NCBI GenBank assembly: GCA_900549375.1
Contig: URNY01000148.1
Coordinates: forward strand, 1-5,997
Reading direction: 5' to 3'
DNA from: an uncultured Bacteroidales bacterium
GTDB lineage: Bacteria > Bacteroidota > Bacteroidia > Bacteroidales > Muribaculaceae
Length of the DNA stretch: 5,997 nucleotides
Numbering within the stretch: position 1 is the first letter of the stretch; each line of letters starts with the position of its first letter. The notes beneath the pieces were generated by a model. It saw only the letters and a program-made list of their open reading frames with translations, ran no database searches and was not told the DNA's origin. Below are positions 1 through 5,655 of the stretch, one piece after another. The position numbers were made by a program, and so were the translations under genes.

Positions 1-1
1 T

Positions 2-45
2 AAAAGAGAAAGCCGCATCGTAATTACGATGCGGCTTTCTCTTTT
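2..45. terminator. Perfect palindromic bidirectional terminator
   Basis: Two 22-base arms form a perfect inverted repeat with no spacer at the centre (axis between 23 and 24). The core is GCCGCATCGTAA and its complement, flanked by AAAAGAGAAA on one side and TTTCTCTTTT on the other, so a U-tract follows the hairpin in either direction. On the minus strand it lies 10 bases after the 3' end of the CAU tRNA and should end that transcript. On the plus strand it could end a gene lying left of the window. The in-cell hairpin would need a few central bases as its loop. Confidence 0.85.
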
Positions 46-54
46 GTTTTTCAG

Positions 55-128
55 TAGCGAGAGGGGGGCATGATCCCCCGACCTCCGGGTTATGAATCCG
101 ACGCTCTAACCAACTGAGCTATCCCGCC
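55..128 (-). tRNA. tRNA-Met, anticodon CAU (elongator-like; Ile2 not excluded)
   Basis: Read on the minus strand this folds as a 74-base tRNA: acceptor GGCGGGA with TCTCGCT, D-arm GCTC/GAGC with loop AGTTGGTTA, anticodon loop TTCATAA (anticodon CAT), T-stem GGGGG/CCCCC and discriminator A73. CCA is not encoded. The C11-G24 pair in the D-stem points to an elongator rather than an initiator. The anticodon stem TCGGA/CCCGG nevertheless resembles initiators, and it has an A31-C39 mismatch. Odd features are the T-loop ATCATGC (A54 and U58 instead of U54 and A58) and wobble pairs G1-U72 and G5-U68. A tRNA-Ile whose C34 is modified to lysidine cannot be ruled out from sequence. It is transcribed alone from a consensus promoter and ends at the palindromic terminator. 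Confidence 0.9.
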
Positions 129-168
129 GTTTATTGCTGATCGGGCTTTATTTCCCGATTTGCGAGTG

Positions 169-199
169 CAAAGTTATATATATTTCTTGATATTGCAAA
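169..199 (-). promoter_or_regulatory. Bacteroidota-type promoter of the CAU tRNA
   Basis: On the minus strand, TTTG (199-196) is followed after 19 bases by TAACTTTG (176-169). This matches the known Bacteroidota -33 TTTG and -7 TAnnTTTG boxes. Transcription should begin near 163, giving a leader of about 35 bases. The leader contains a 6-base-pair hairpin (ATCGGG/CCCGAT, 140-159) just before the tRNA. Confidence 0.8.
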
Positions 200-220
200 G
201 AAATCATCGAAAATTTTGAT

Positions 221-228
221 TAATTTTG
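221..228 (+). promoter_or_regulatory. Possible -7 box upstream of the lipoprotein gene
   Basis: TAATTTTG matches the -7 consensus TAnnTTTG exactly and points toward the lipoprotein gene 42 bases downstream. No TTTG box is present about 20 bases upstream, so half of the expected promoter is missing. A short hairpin ACCCG/CGGGT (238-252) and a run of seven T (258-264) would fall in the leader. Confidence 0.3.
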
Positions 229-269
229 AAAATCATTACCCGAAAGCCGGGTGCTCGTTTTTTTAGAAT

Positions 270-1193
270 ATGTCAGTAATTACAAGATTAATAATAACTT
301 TTGCGGCGTGTATATCGATCTTTGGTTGTTCCACCGGAATAGAAAGCACCAAGACGATAACATTATCACGCTATGAGAAGAAGCAGATGGAACCAACCCC
401 CGAGGAGAAGCTTCTGGCCGACATAGAGCCGGTGAAACTGCGCGACTGGCAACCGGGAAAGCGCTTTCTTGTAGCCGACAAAAGAGTGGCGCTTGTTTTT
501 GATGCCGCTACGGTAGGTCCGGAGGATGAGAATCTCGAGGGAGTGGTGTTGGAATACGCAGGAACAGCTTCCAAACCGACCCCCGGCGGGTTGGATGAGC
601 TGGTTGTGCTTTTCCGTCACGGCAACCGTGTGTACCGCTATTCCACAGGTAAGGGCGCCGCAACGGGAGTCCTGACGAGCGGCGATGTGCCAATGCTTAT
701 AGATATGGATATAGTGGCCCGTGTAGATTCTCTATTGAAAGGCCGTAAGGTTTGGACGTTGTCGCAACTATGGTATGACCGCGCCGGCAACAAGTTGCGG
801 GGACGTAAGTTCGTGCCGGTGACGATAGATTCCGTGGTGCCCGGAACAATGGTGTTCCCGCTCAGAATAGATGTTACTGATTCTGCCGGACAGAAGGCCA
901 TGTTCTATATGAACGTCAGCAACGCCGGTATAGAGAGTCGCACATTTCGCAATCTCTTCAGTCTCTCCGATCCACATGATAAATATCCGACGATCGATCC
1001 GGAAGTGTGGGAGCTCATCAAGGAGGGGAAAGTGCGTCTCGGTATGACAAAGGATGAATGCAAACTCTCCCTCGGCAATCCTTCGGATGTGGACTCCGGC
1101 CATGACTGGAATTCCACTATAGATTTCTGGCAATATTCAAACGGAACGTTCTTGCGGTTCAGCGACGGCTTGCTTGTCGATTTCCGAAATTGA
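270..1193 (+). CDS. Lipoprotein with BamE/SmpA-like C-terminal domain
   Basis: This 307-residue protein begins with a short signal peptide: a positive residue (R6), a hydrophobic stretch 7-19, and a lipobox I-F-G-C with the probable lipidated Cys at 20. C14 (F-A-A-C) is a less likely alternative. No acidic surface-export signal follows Cys20, which suggests a periplasm-facing membrane anchor (inference). Residues 45-230 are rich in beta-prone segments and I do not recognise them. Residues about 246-307 read like the SmpA/OmlA (BamE) family: an opening helix, then GMTKDE (258-263), LGNP (268-271), and closing beta strands W287QYSN and FLRFSDGLLVDF. BamE-like domains occur in outer-membrane lipoproteins of the beta-barrel assembly machinery but also in unrelated lipoproteins, so a role in envelope assembly is only a suggestion. 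The gene lies 20 bases upstream of the murB fusion gene and is probably cotranscribed with it. No Shine-Dalgarno sequence is seen. Confidence 0.8.
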   Translation: MSVITRLIITFAACISIFGCSTGIESTKTITLSRYEKKQMEPTPEEKLLADIEPVKLRDWQPGKRFLVADKRVALVFDAATVGPEDENLEGVVLEYAGTASKPTPGGLDELVVLFRHGNRVYRYSTGKGAATGVLTSGDVPMLIDMDIVARVDSLLKGRKVWTLSQLWYDRAGNKLRGRKFVPVTIDSVVPGTMVFPLRIDVTDSAGQKAMFYMNVSNAGIESRTFRNLFSLSDPHDKYPTIDPEVWELIKEGKVRLGMTKDECKLSLGNPSDVDSGHDWNSTIDFWQYSNGTFLRFSDGLLVDFRN

Positions 1194-1213
1194 AACTATA
1201 GAAATATATAATT

Positions 1214-3121
1214 ATGAGCAGTTATAATTACAATATAGAGAAAGACAAGGATATAACATCGCTTACCACTTTCGGCATACCTGTAAAGGCAAGATTCTTT
1301 GCCGAGTATTCATCAGAGAAGGAATTGCTCGCTATTTCAAGAAGCGAGGAATATCTGGAGAATGAGGTATTGCATATCGGAGGAGGAAGCAATCTTCTGT
1401 TCCTTAGCGATTTCAACGGTCTTGTGCTTCATTCGGCGATAAAAGGCTTCTCTGAATACAGAAAGGATGACGAGACTGTATATGCGATCGTAGGGGCCGG
1501 GGAGAAATGGACAGATTTTGTGGAATGGTGTCTTGCACGCGGGTATGCAGGCGCAGAGAACCTTGCCTACATTCCTGGTGAGGTTGGAGCGTCTGCCATC
1601 CAGAATGTCGGTGCCTATGGAGTCGAGGCATGCGATATTATACATACCGTGAAGTGTTTCGACACCATTTCGCGGAAGACTGTAGTTTTCAAGAACGAAG
1701 AATGCCGCTTCGGCTATCGCGACAGTATTTTCAAGAATGAGGCCAAAGGGCGTTATTATGTGCTTCAGGTGTCGTTTAAACTCAGGCTCGACGGTGTTGC
1801 CCGGAATCTGGACTACGGTCCGCTGCAAGCGCTTGAGGAGAGACTTGGCCGTCGGCCTACGATCCGCGAGGTTGCCGAAGAGGTAACGGCAATAAGGAAG
1901 AGCAAGCTTCCCGAGCCGACGGAGCTCGGAAGTGCAGGCAGCTTCTTCAAAAATCCTGTGGTTTCCGGGCGGCTTTATCGCTCCCTTAAACAGGAATGGC
2001 CCGACTGCCACGGGTATGAAGTGAAAAGTTGTGAGGATTCGGATAATTCCGAGGATTGCTCGAATACGGAGAATCACGAAAAATGCGAGGATATTGAGAA
2101 TAAATCCTACAAACTCTCGGCTGCCTGGCTCATCGATCGAGCCGGTCTGAAAGGGGCGGTGAAAGGGGGCGCGGCCATTTATGATAAACAGCCTCTTGTG
2201 ATCGTGAACCAAGGATACGCCACGGCGGCGGATGTGAAGAATCTTGCAGACATGATAATAAAAGGTGTCAGGACCAAGTTCTATGTGACGCTCAAGCCGG
2301 AGGTGAACTATATTGATACGGATATGCGCATCACGATGCTTGGCAGCGGTACGTCAAAAGGGGTGCCTGAAGTGGGATGCGAATGTCGCGTATGCACATC
2401 GGACGATCCTCACGACAAACGGTTGCGCGCATCCGTGATGGTTGAGACGGCAGGTTTGAGGATTCTTATCGATCCCTCGGCCGATTTCCGCGAGCAGATG
2501 CTCAGACACCGTCCGGCGGATATAGATGCCGTTCTTGTTACTCACGGGCATTACGATCATGTCGGAGGCTTCGATGACCTTAGGCCTTTCTGCGGCAACG
2601 GCAAACTGCCGGTCTATCTCCGAGAGGATGTTGACAGAGATCTTAGGCGTCGTCTCGATTATTGTTTCCGCGAGCATCCCTATCCGGGAGTGCCTGTATT
2701 CGACATGCACGTGATCGGCGACAGGGATTTCTTCATCAAAGGTCTGAGAATCCGTCCGATAAATGTGCTTCATGGGAAACTGCCTATATTCGGCTATAGA
2801 ATAGGTCGGTTTGCGTATGTTACGGATGCCAAAACCATCGAGCCTTCAGAAATGGAAAAACTCGATGGCTTGAGTGTTCTGATTTTGAATGCACTTCGCG
2901 ACAAACCGCATTTTGCTCACCTTTCAATTCCCGAGGCTCTCGAGATTGTTGAAGAGGTGAAACCGGATTATACGTTCTTCACTCATTTCAACCACGAAGC
3001 CGGGTTGAACCGGGAACTTATGAAACGGTTGCCTGAAGGAGTCTATCCCGGGGTGGATGGTCTTGAGATAGATATCCATCCATGGGGAGACAAGACAAAT
3101 GTCAGCTTTAAGATGCCTTAG
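1214..3121 (+). CDS. murB: MurB fused to PhnP-like metallo-beta-lactamase-fold hydrolase
   Basis: This 635-residue frame holds two complete enzymes. Residues 1-367 are type I UDP-N-acetylenolpyruvoylglucosamine reductase (MurB), the cytosolic FAD/NADPH enzyme that makes UDP-N-acetylmuramate for peptidoglycan. Visible marks are the FAD-binding HIGGGSNLLF (54-63), IPGEVGASAIQNVGAYG (120-136), R169 in FGYRDS, the catalytic Ser S243 in GSAGSFFKNP and E363 in KPEV; these correspond to E. coli R159, S229 and E325. Residues 371-635 are a metallo-beta-lactamase-fold hydrolase: start-like MRITMLGSGTSKG, a CxCxxC triad (C389, C391, C394) as in the structural zinc site of PhnP, THGHYDH (443-449), H520, D538, and THFNH (590-594). 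Its substrate is unknown; phosphodiester cleavage is a family-based guess. The linker is only about three residues, and M371 (ATG at 2324) could be an internal start. Residues 273-299 are a repeat insertion. The stop overlaps that of crcB. Confidence 0.93.
   Translation: MSSYNYNIEKDKDITSLTTFGIPVKARFFAEYSSEKELLAISRSEEYLENEVLHIGGGSNLLFLSDFNGLVLHSAIKGFSEYRKDDETVYAIVGAGEKWTDFVEWCLARGYAGAENLAYIPGEVGASAIQNVGAYGVEACDIIHTVKCFDTISRKTVVFKNEECRFGYRDSIFKNEAKGRYYVLQVSFKLRLDGVARNLDYGPLQALEERLGRRPTIREVAEEVTAIRKSKLPEPTELGSAGSFFKNPVVSGRLYRSLKQEWPDCHGYEVKSCEDSDNSEDCSNTENHEKCEDIENKSYKLSAAWLIDRAGLKGAVKGGAAIYDKQPLVIVNQGYATAADVKNLADMIIKGVRTKFYVTLKPEVNYIDTDMRITMLGSGTSKGVPEVGCECRVCTSDDPHDKRLRASVMVETAGLRILIDPSADFREQMLRHRPADIDAVLVTHGHYDHVGGFDDLRPFCGNGKLPVYLREDVDRDLRRRLDYCFREHPYPGVPVFDMHVIGDRDFFIKGLRIRPINVLHGKLPIFGYRIGRFAYVTDAKTIEPSEMEKLDGLSVLILNALRDKPHFAHLSIPEALEIVEEVKPDYTFFTHFNHEAGLNRELMKRLPEGVYPGVDGLEIDIHPWGDKTNVSFKMP
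2030..2110 (+). repeat. In-frame 27-base triple repeat in murB, with periodic Cys
   Basis: Three degenerate units of 27 bases start at 2030, 2057 and 2084. They encode CEDSDNSED, CSNTENHEK and CEDIENKSY (residues 273-299), with Cys at position 1 and Asn at position 6 in every unit and an acidic residue at position 5. The segment sits in a loop between the catalytic-Ser region and the conserved WLIDRAGLKG helix, where E. coli MurB has only a few residues. Confidence 0.75.
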
Positions 3122-3501
3122 CGGATAATTGCGCGGCCTGCCCAGACGAGGAGGATACCGATGATGACGCTTGCTGCCAGATAGGCTGCGAAGGTGCCCC
3201 AGTCCCCCTTGCTTCCGAGTACCCACATGTCGTCGGCAAAAGAAGAGAAAGTGGTGAAACCGCCACAGAAACCGGTGATGAGAAGAACGTTTTTTCCGGG
3301 AGTCATAAGATTCGCTTTCTCAAGCAGCCCGAAAAGAAGTCCGATAATGAAACAACCGATGATGTTGACCAGAAAAGTGCCCAACGGGAAACTTCCATGG
3401 AACATGGCTGAACTCCACTTGCCGATAAGAAAACGGCAGCAGGTGCCGACAAAACCGCCGCAACCGGCGATAATCATGGATTTAATCATAGCGGAAATCA
3501 T
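3118..3501 (-). CDS. crcB: CrcB/Fluc fluoride ion channel
   Basis: This 127-residue inner-membrane protein is of the usual length for the CrcB (Fluc) family, which forms dual-topology dimers and lets toxic fluoride leave the cell. Four membrane segments can be placed at about 5-26, 38-61, 70-95 and 103-124. Family marks are GGFVGTCCR (15-23), GTFLVNIIGCFIIG (41-54) with the pore-lining N46, and TGFCGGFTTFSSF (76-88), whose phenylalanines (F82, F85) belong to the fluoride-binding Phe box. The start at 3501 is supported by an AAGGA sequence about 10 bases upstream; M5 (3489) is the alternative. No fluoride riboswitch (crcB motif) is recognisable in the leader. A poor promoter candidate (TATTTCTG at 3608-3601, TTTG at 3630-3627) overlaps the divergent tRNA-Glu promoter. 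Its stop codon overlaps the stop of the convergent murB fusion gene. Confidence 0.93.
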   Translation of the reverse strand: MISAMIKSMIIAGCGGFVGTCCRFLIGKWSSAMFHGSFPLGTFLVNIIGCFIIGLLFGLLEKANLMTPGKNVLLITGFCGGFTTFSSFADDMWVLGSKGDWGTFAAYLAASVIIGILLVWAGRAIIR

Positions 3502-3589
3502 TAGACTCAGTTCCTTAAAATCTTTTGATTCTATAACGATAGAACGGAGAATGTATTTTGCGAAAAAATCATAAAAAAGATTTGAATAA

Positions 3590-3621
3590 TTTGCAGGATT
3601 CAGAAATAATGCTTAACTTTG
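3590..3621 (+). promoter_or_regulatory. Bacteroidota-type promoter of tRNA-Glu
   Basis: TTTG (3590-3593) is followed after 20 bases by TAACTTTG (3614-3621), an exact match to the Bacteroidota -33/-7 consensus. Transcription should start near 3628, leaving a leader of about 36 bases. The leader holds a small hairpin GGGG-AGAG-CCCC (3634-3645) before the tRNA. Confidence 0.82.
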
Positions 3622-3663
3622 CAACGCAAAAAAGGGGAGAGCCCCTCAAAAAGCAAACCAACC

Positions 3664-3735
3664 GGTCGATTAGTGTAGCGGTTAGCACGCCACCCTCTCA
3701 CGGTGGAGACTCGGGTTCGAGTCCCGGATCGACTA
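3664..3735 (+). tRNA. tRNA-Glu, anticodon CTC
   Basis: The 72-base cloverleaf has acceptor GGTCGAT with ATCGACT, D-stem GTGT/GCAC, anticodon stem CCACC/GGTGG with loop CTCTCAC (anticodon CTC, reading GAG), T-stem TCGGG/CCCGG with the normal loop TTCGAGT, and discriminator A73. CCA is not encoded. The first pair is the wobble G1-U72. The gene stands alone between its own promoter and its own terminator, divergent from crcB and convergent with hipA. Confidence 0.95.
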
Positions 3736-3736
3736 C

Positions 3737-3770
3737 AAAAGGACTATCAAACGATAGTCCTTTTTTCTTT
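3737..3770. terminator. Terminator of tRNA-Glu, also facing hipA
   Basis: AAAAGGACTATC pairs with GATAGTCCTTTT across the loop AAAC (3749-3752), and TTTTTTCTTT follows on the plus strand. It begins two bases after the tRNA. Read from the minus strand the hairpin is followed by TTTTG, so it could also end hipBA transcripts, though with a shorter U-tract. Confidence 0.88.
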
Positions 3771-3798
3771 GTATATCAGTTGGTTATGGCAGTACTTG

Positions 3799-3849
3799 GG
3801 ATCAGCGGATTTTCCCGGTGGGCGGGTAAGATATGGATCAGCGGATTTT
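3799..3849. repeat. Pair of 15-base direct repeats at the hipA end
   Basis: GGATCAGCGGATTTT occurs at 3799-3813 and again at 3835-3849, 36 bases apart. The second copy runs into the hipA stop codon (3848-3850), where CGGAT-TTT-ATCCG (3842-3854) forms a small perfect hairpin. The pair looks like a local partial duplication. I see no gene in the stretch between the tRNA-Glu terminator and the hipA stop. Confidence 0.6.
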
Positions 3850-5107
3850 ATCCGACATTATGGTTTTGAATGATTATGTCTGTAATCTCTGATGTCAGAC
3901 CGGCTGTTTTGGCGTATTCAGCAAAGTTCTCCACAGCTTCATGGGCTATGTTCACTATCTTGCTACCAGCCTTAACGTCAAAAGCGGTAGCCAGTTCGAG
4001 CAAATCTTTATCCGAAACATCATGATCCTTTCCATTGAGTGTCATGCAATGTCTATTGACATAAGAGGGTGCCGAAGGATCAATTGTGAAAGTGAAATCG
4101 TATGCCGGTGCCAGTCGCCATTTACCATTGCGGTCCATAATGAAACTGAAATTCTTGTTGTGGTCATCGACATTGCCTGCCATAAAATTCAAAGCCGTTT
4201 GGAGAAGCAACTGCTTAACATCATTTTGCGGTAACTCTAATTTCCGGGCAACGACAAACAAATCTTCATAGGATGTAGACTGGGGATTCATCGCTGCAAG
4301 TGTCTGAACGTGCAGTTTTTCATTTCCATTACGGTCGAATCGCTGTGTGAGGAAATGAACTTCATCTTTACCCTCAAGAAGACGTGAGGGCATAATGCGC
4401 AAACCTGCCTGTTGAGCCATAAGGTAATAGGCATATTCAATGCGAGTTGTAGGCAAATCGATATGCTCATCAAACTTTATAATCATGGGTATAAATCCTG
4501 GCAATTCAGTTGCGACCTGACCGGAATAACATTCTCCGGATTCGGGGTTGACATTTATTAAGGCTTTAGGTCTCCGACCTCCAGCCGAAGTTCCGACTTT
4601 GAATAGGCTCTCAACTATAAGGTCGGGGATTAATTTAGCCTTGAAATCCTTGGCTTGTTTCAGCATCGACTGCGCAAGACCTGATAGCCGGCCTATTTCA
4701 ACTTTAAAAGAAGTCTCCATCTCGGTGGACGTAGAAGGCACGAACTCTAACGCACCCATGCCGCGAAAACCTATATAAGCCAAACGGTCAAGGGCAGTAA
4801 TATTCTTCATGCTGATATTATGTGCCTTGGCCCATTGACTGAATACTAAATGACCCCAGTTGTCAGGCAAGGAATCTGCTATGAAGGATGGTAAACCTCC
4901 AAACAATCTCTCCTTTTCGGGATAAACCGGCATTCCTTTTTGAGCAACAATCTCATATATTGATGCTCTTAAAGGGGCTATGTCAAGTCCGCTATTCACA
5001 AAAGCGTGGTCAAAATAAAAACAGATCTGACGATTGCGCCCGCTTCCTGTCTCGAAAAGAGTGCCGACAAGTTTATCCCATAAAATCACATTAATCGATG
5101 GTATCAT
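3848..5107 (-). CDS. hipA: HipA-family serine/threonine kinase toxin
   Basis: The 419-residue product is a full-length type II toxin kinase; E. coli HipA (440 residues) phosphorylates glutamyl-tRNA synthetase and halts translation, but the target here is unknown. The N-terminal part (about 1-125) matches the HipA N1 domain, with FGGLPSFIADSLPDNWG (69-85). The kinase core follows: glycine-rich loop GTSAGGRRPKA (172-182) with candidate autophosphorylation Ser S174, K211 in MIIKFD, E224, the catalytic segment NVDDHNKN (312-319) with D314 as probable base, and metal-binding D337 in LAPAYDF. All key residues appear intact. I chose the start at 5107 (MIPSINV) because the 34 codons upstream only run over hipB in another frame and do not resemble HipA. 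The gene overlaps hipB by 17 bases, implying translational coupling. Base composition looks somewhat more A/T-rich than murB, compatible with transfer but not measured. Confidence 0.93.
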   Translation of the reverse strand: MIPSINVILWDKLVGTLFETGSGRNRQICFYFDHAFVNSGLDIAPLRASIYEIVAQKGMPVYPEKERLFGGLPSFIADSLPDNWGHLVFSQWAKAHNISMKNITALDRLAYIGFRGMGALEFVPSTSTEMETSFKVEIGRLSGLAQSMLKQAKDFKAKLIPDLIVESLFKVGTSAGGRRPKALINVNPESGECYSGQVATELPGFIPMIIKFDEHIDLPTTRIEYAYYLMAQQAGLRIMPSRLLEGKDEVHFLTQRFDRNGNEKLHVQTLAAMNPQSTSYEDLFVVARKLELPQNDVKQLLLQTALNFMAGNVDDHNKNFSFIMDRNGKWRLAPAYDFTFTIDPSAPSYVNRHCMTLNGKDHDVSDKDLLELATAFDVKAGSKIVNIAHEAVENFAEYAKTAGLTSEITDIIIQNHNVG

Positions 5108-5411
5108 GGCGACGTACTCGTTTAGGTATGAGTTTATTAATTTCTCGAAGAGCCATAGGTGGCAGCGGTAATTCCGGTAACACCTCGGCCATGCGCGACT
5201 CCATTCCAACCTGACGCAACAACGAGATGAAGTTGTTCAATGAGAGATTGGGGTGTTTCCCTTGCTCAAAGCGGCAGATGGTCGTATAGCTGACTCCCGA
5301 TTTTTTGGCCAATTCGCGTTGGCTCAATCTGGCAGCCAGACGATATTCCTTCATCCGTTTGGCAAGCAGTTGGAGAATGTCATAATTTGATATATAATCC
5401 GAATCATTCAT
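5091..5411 (-). CDS. hipB: HipB-like XRE-family antitoxin and repressor
   Basis: The 106-residue protein carries a Cro/C1-type helix-turn-helix: LSQRELAKKSGVSYTTICRFEQG at about 29-51, with the recognition helix near 41-48, inside a five-helix XRE domain spanning about 12-70. A basic, proline-rich tail (79-106, LPELPLPPMALRE then KRVRR) follows, as in HipB-type partners of this HipA group. By family analogy it binds and neutralises HipA and represses its own operon. It is the first gene of the pair, and its last 17 bases overlap the hipA start. The leader is short (about 20 bases) and no Shine-Dalgarno sequence is seen. The start at 5411 sits just downstream of a consensus promoter. Confidence 0.9.
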   Translation of the reverse strand: MNDSDYISNYDILQLLAKRMKEYRLAARLSQRELAKKSGVSYTTICRFEQGKHPNLSLNNFISLLRQVGMESRMAEVLPELPLPPMALREINKLIPKRVRRHDTID

Positions 5412-5436
5412 ATTTCATTTTATGAGTACTTACATG

Positions 5437-5468
5437 CAAATATACATATAAATACCCATATATACAAA
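5437..5468 (-). promoter_or_regulatory. hipBA promoter with A/T-rich probable operator region
   Basis: On the minus strand, TTTG (5468-5465) lies 20 bases before TATATTTG (5444-5437), a full match to the Bacteroidota consensus. The predicted transcription start is near 5430. The spacer and flanks are alternating TATA-like sequence (5441-5480) with imperfect dyads, a likely site for HipB autoregulation, but no single convincing operator can be drawn. Confidence 0.75.
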
Positions 5469-5480
5469 TAATATCTATAT

Positions 5481-5613
5481 GTTAGCTAACTCAAGTTTCG
5501 CATGTAGTTTTATATGACGAAAGAGAGTCGCGACTGCACTCAGGAAAGTGCAGTCACTCCGCGACTCTCCTCAGCGAGAAATCATCTTATTTGCGAAACT
5601 TAAATTAGCTAAC
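5481..5613. mobile_element. 133-base inverted-repeat element (MITE-like)
   Basis: The ends at 5481-5502 and 5592-5613 are inverted copies, 20 of 22 bases matching, with core AAGTTTCGCA/TGCGAAACTT. The left tip is the perfect palindrome GTTAGCTAAC (5481-5490), and its last nine bases recur at the right tip (5605-5613). Inside is a strong second hairpin (5523-5569): GAGAGTCGCG pairs with CGCGACTCTC, and ACTGCACT with AGTGCAGT, around loop CAGGAA, with a 5-base bulge CACTC at 5555-5559. No coding frame is present. Two readings fit: a MITE with 22-base inverted ends and no visible target duplication, or a 10-base-core inverted-repeat element flanked by the 9-base direct repeat TTAGCTAAC. It fills most of the gap between the divergent hipB and yaaA genes. 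I cannot assign it to a named insertion-sequence family. Confidence 0.6.
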
Positions 5614-5655
5614 GTTTATCAAATGTCAAAATCTTGATATGCGTGTTATGAAAAG

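Noticed and set aside
238..264. ACCCG/CGGGT hairpin and T7 run as a terminator before the lipoprotein gene
   Set aside because: The stem has only five pairs and is five bases from the T run, and no plus-strand gene lies upstream in the window; it may be a leader feature instead.
1337..2212. 291-codon open frame antisense to murB
   Set aside because: It lies fully opposite conserved MurB codons, has no recognisable domain, and is best explained as a shadow frame.
3502..3613. Fluoride riboswitch upstream of crcB
   Set aside because: About 110 bases of leader would have room, but the conserved crcB-motif segments and pseudoknot pairing are not visible; the stretch is A/T-rich and unstructured.
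3711..3735. tRNA-Glu 3' end as an integrase attachment site
   Set aside because: No second copy of the tRNA 3' end and no integrase gene are found in the window.
3558..3869. 103-codon plus-strand frame across tRNA-Glu
   Set aside because: It reads straight through the tRNA gene, its promoter and its terminator, so it cannot be a real protein gene.
5108..5209. Longer hipA reading frame starting at 5209
   Set aside because: The extra 34 codons lie inside hipB in another frame and do not look like HipA; MIPSINVILWDKLVGTL at 5107 is a typical HipA start.
5523..5569. Internal hairpin as a transcription terminator
   Set aside because: The plus side has no U-tract and the minus side only three T; the flanking genes are divergent, so no known transcript needs ending here.
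5481..5613. Invertible promoter (phase switch) for hipBA or yaaA
   Set aside because: The inverted repeats could allow inversion, but the segment between them holds no TAnnTTTG promoter in either direction and no recombinase gene is nearby.
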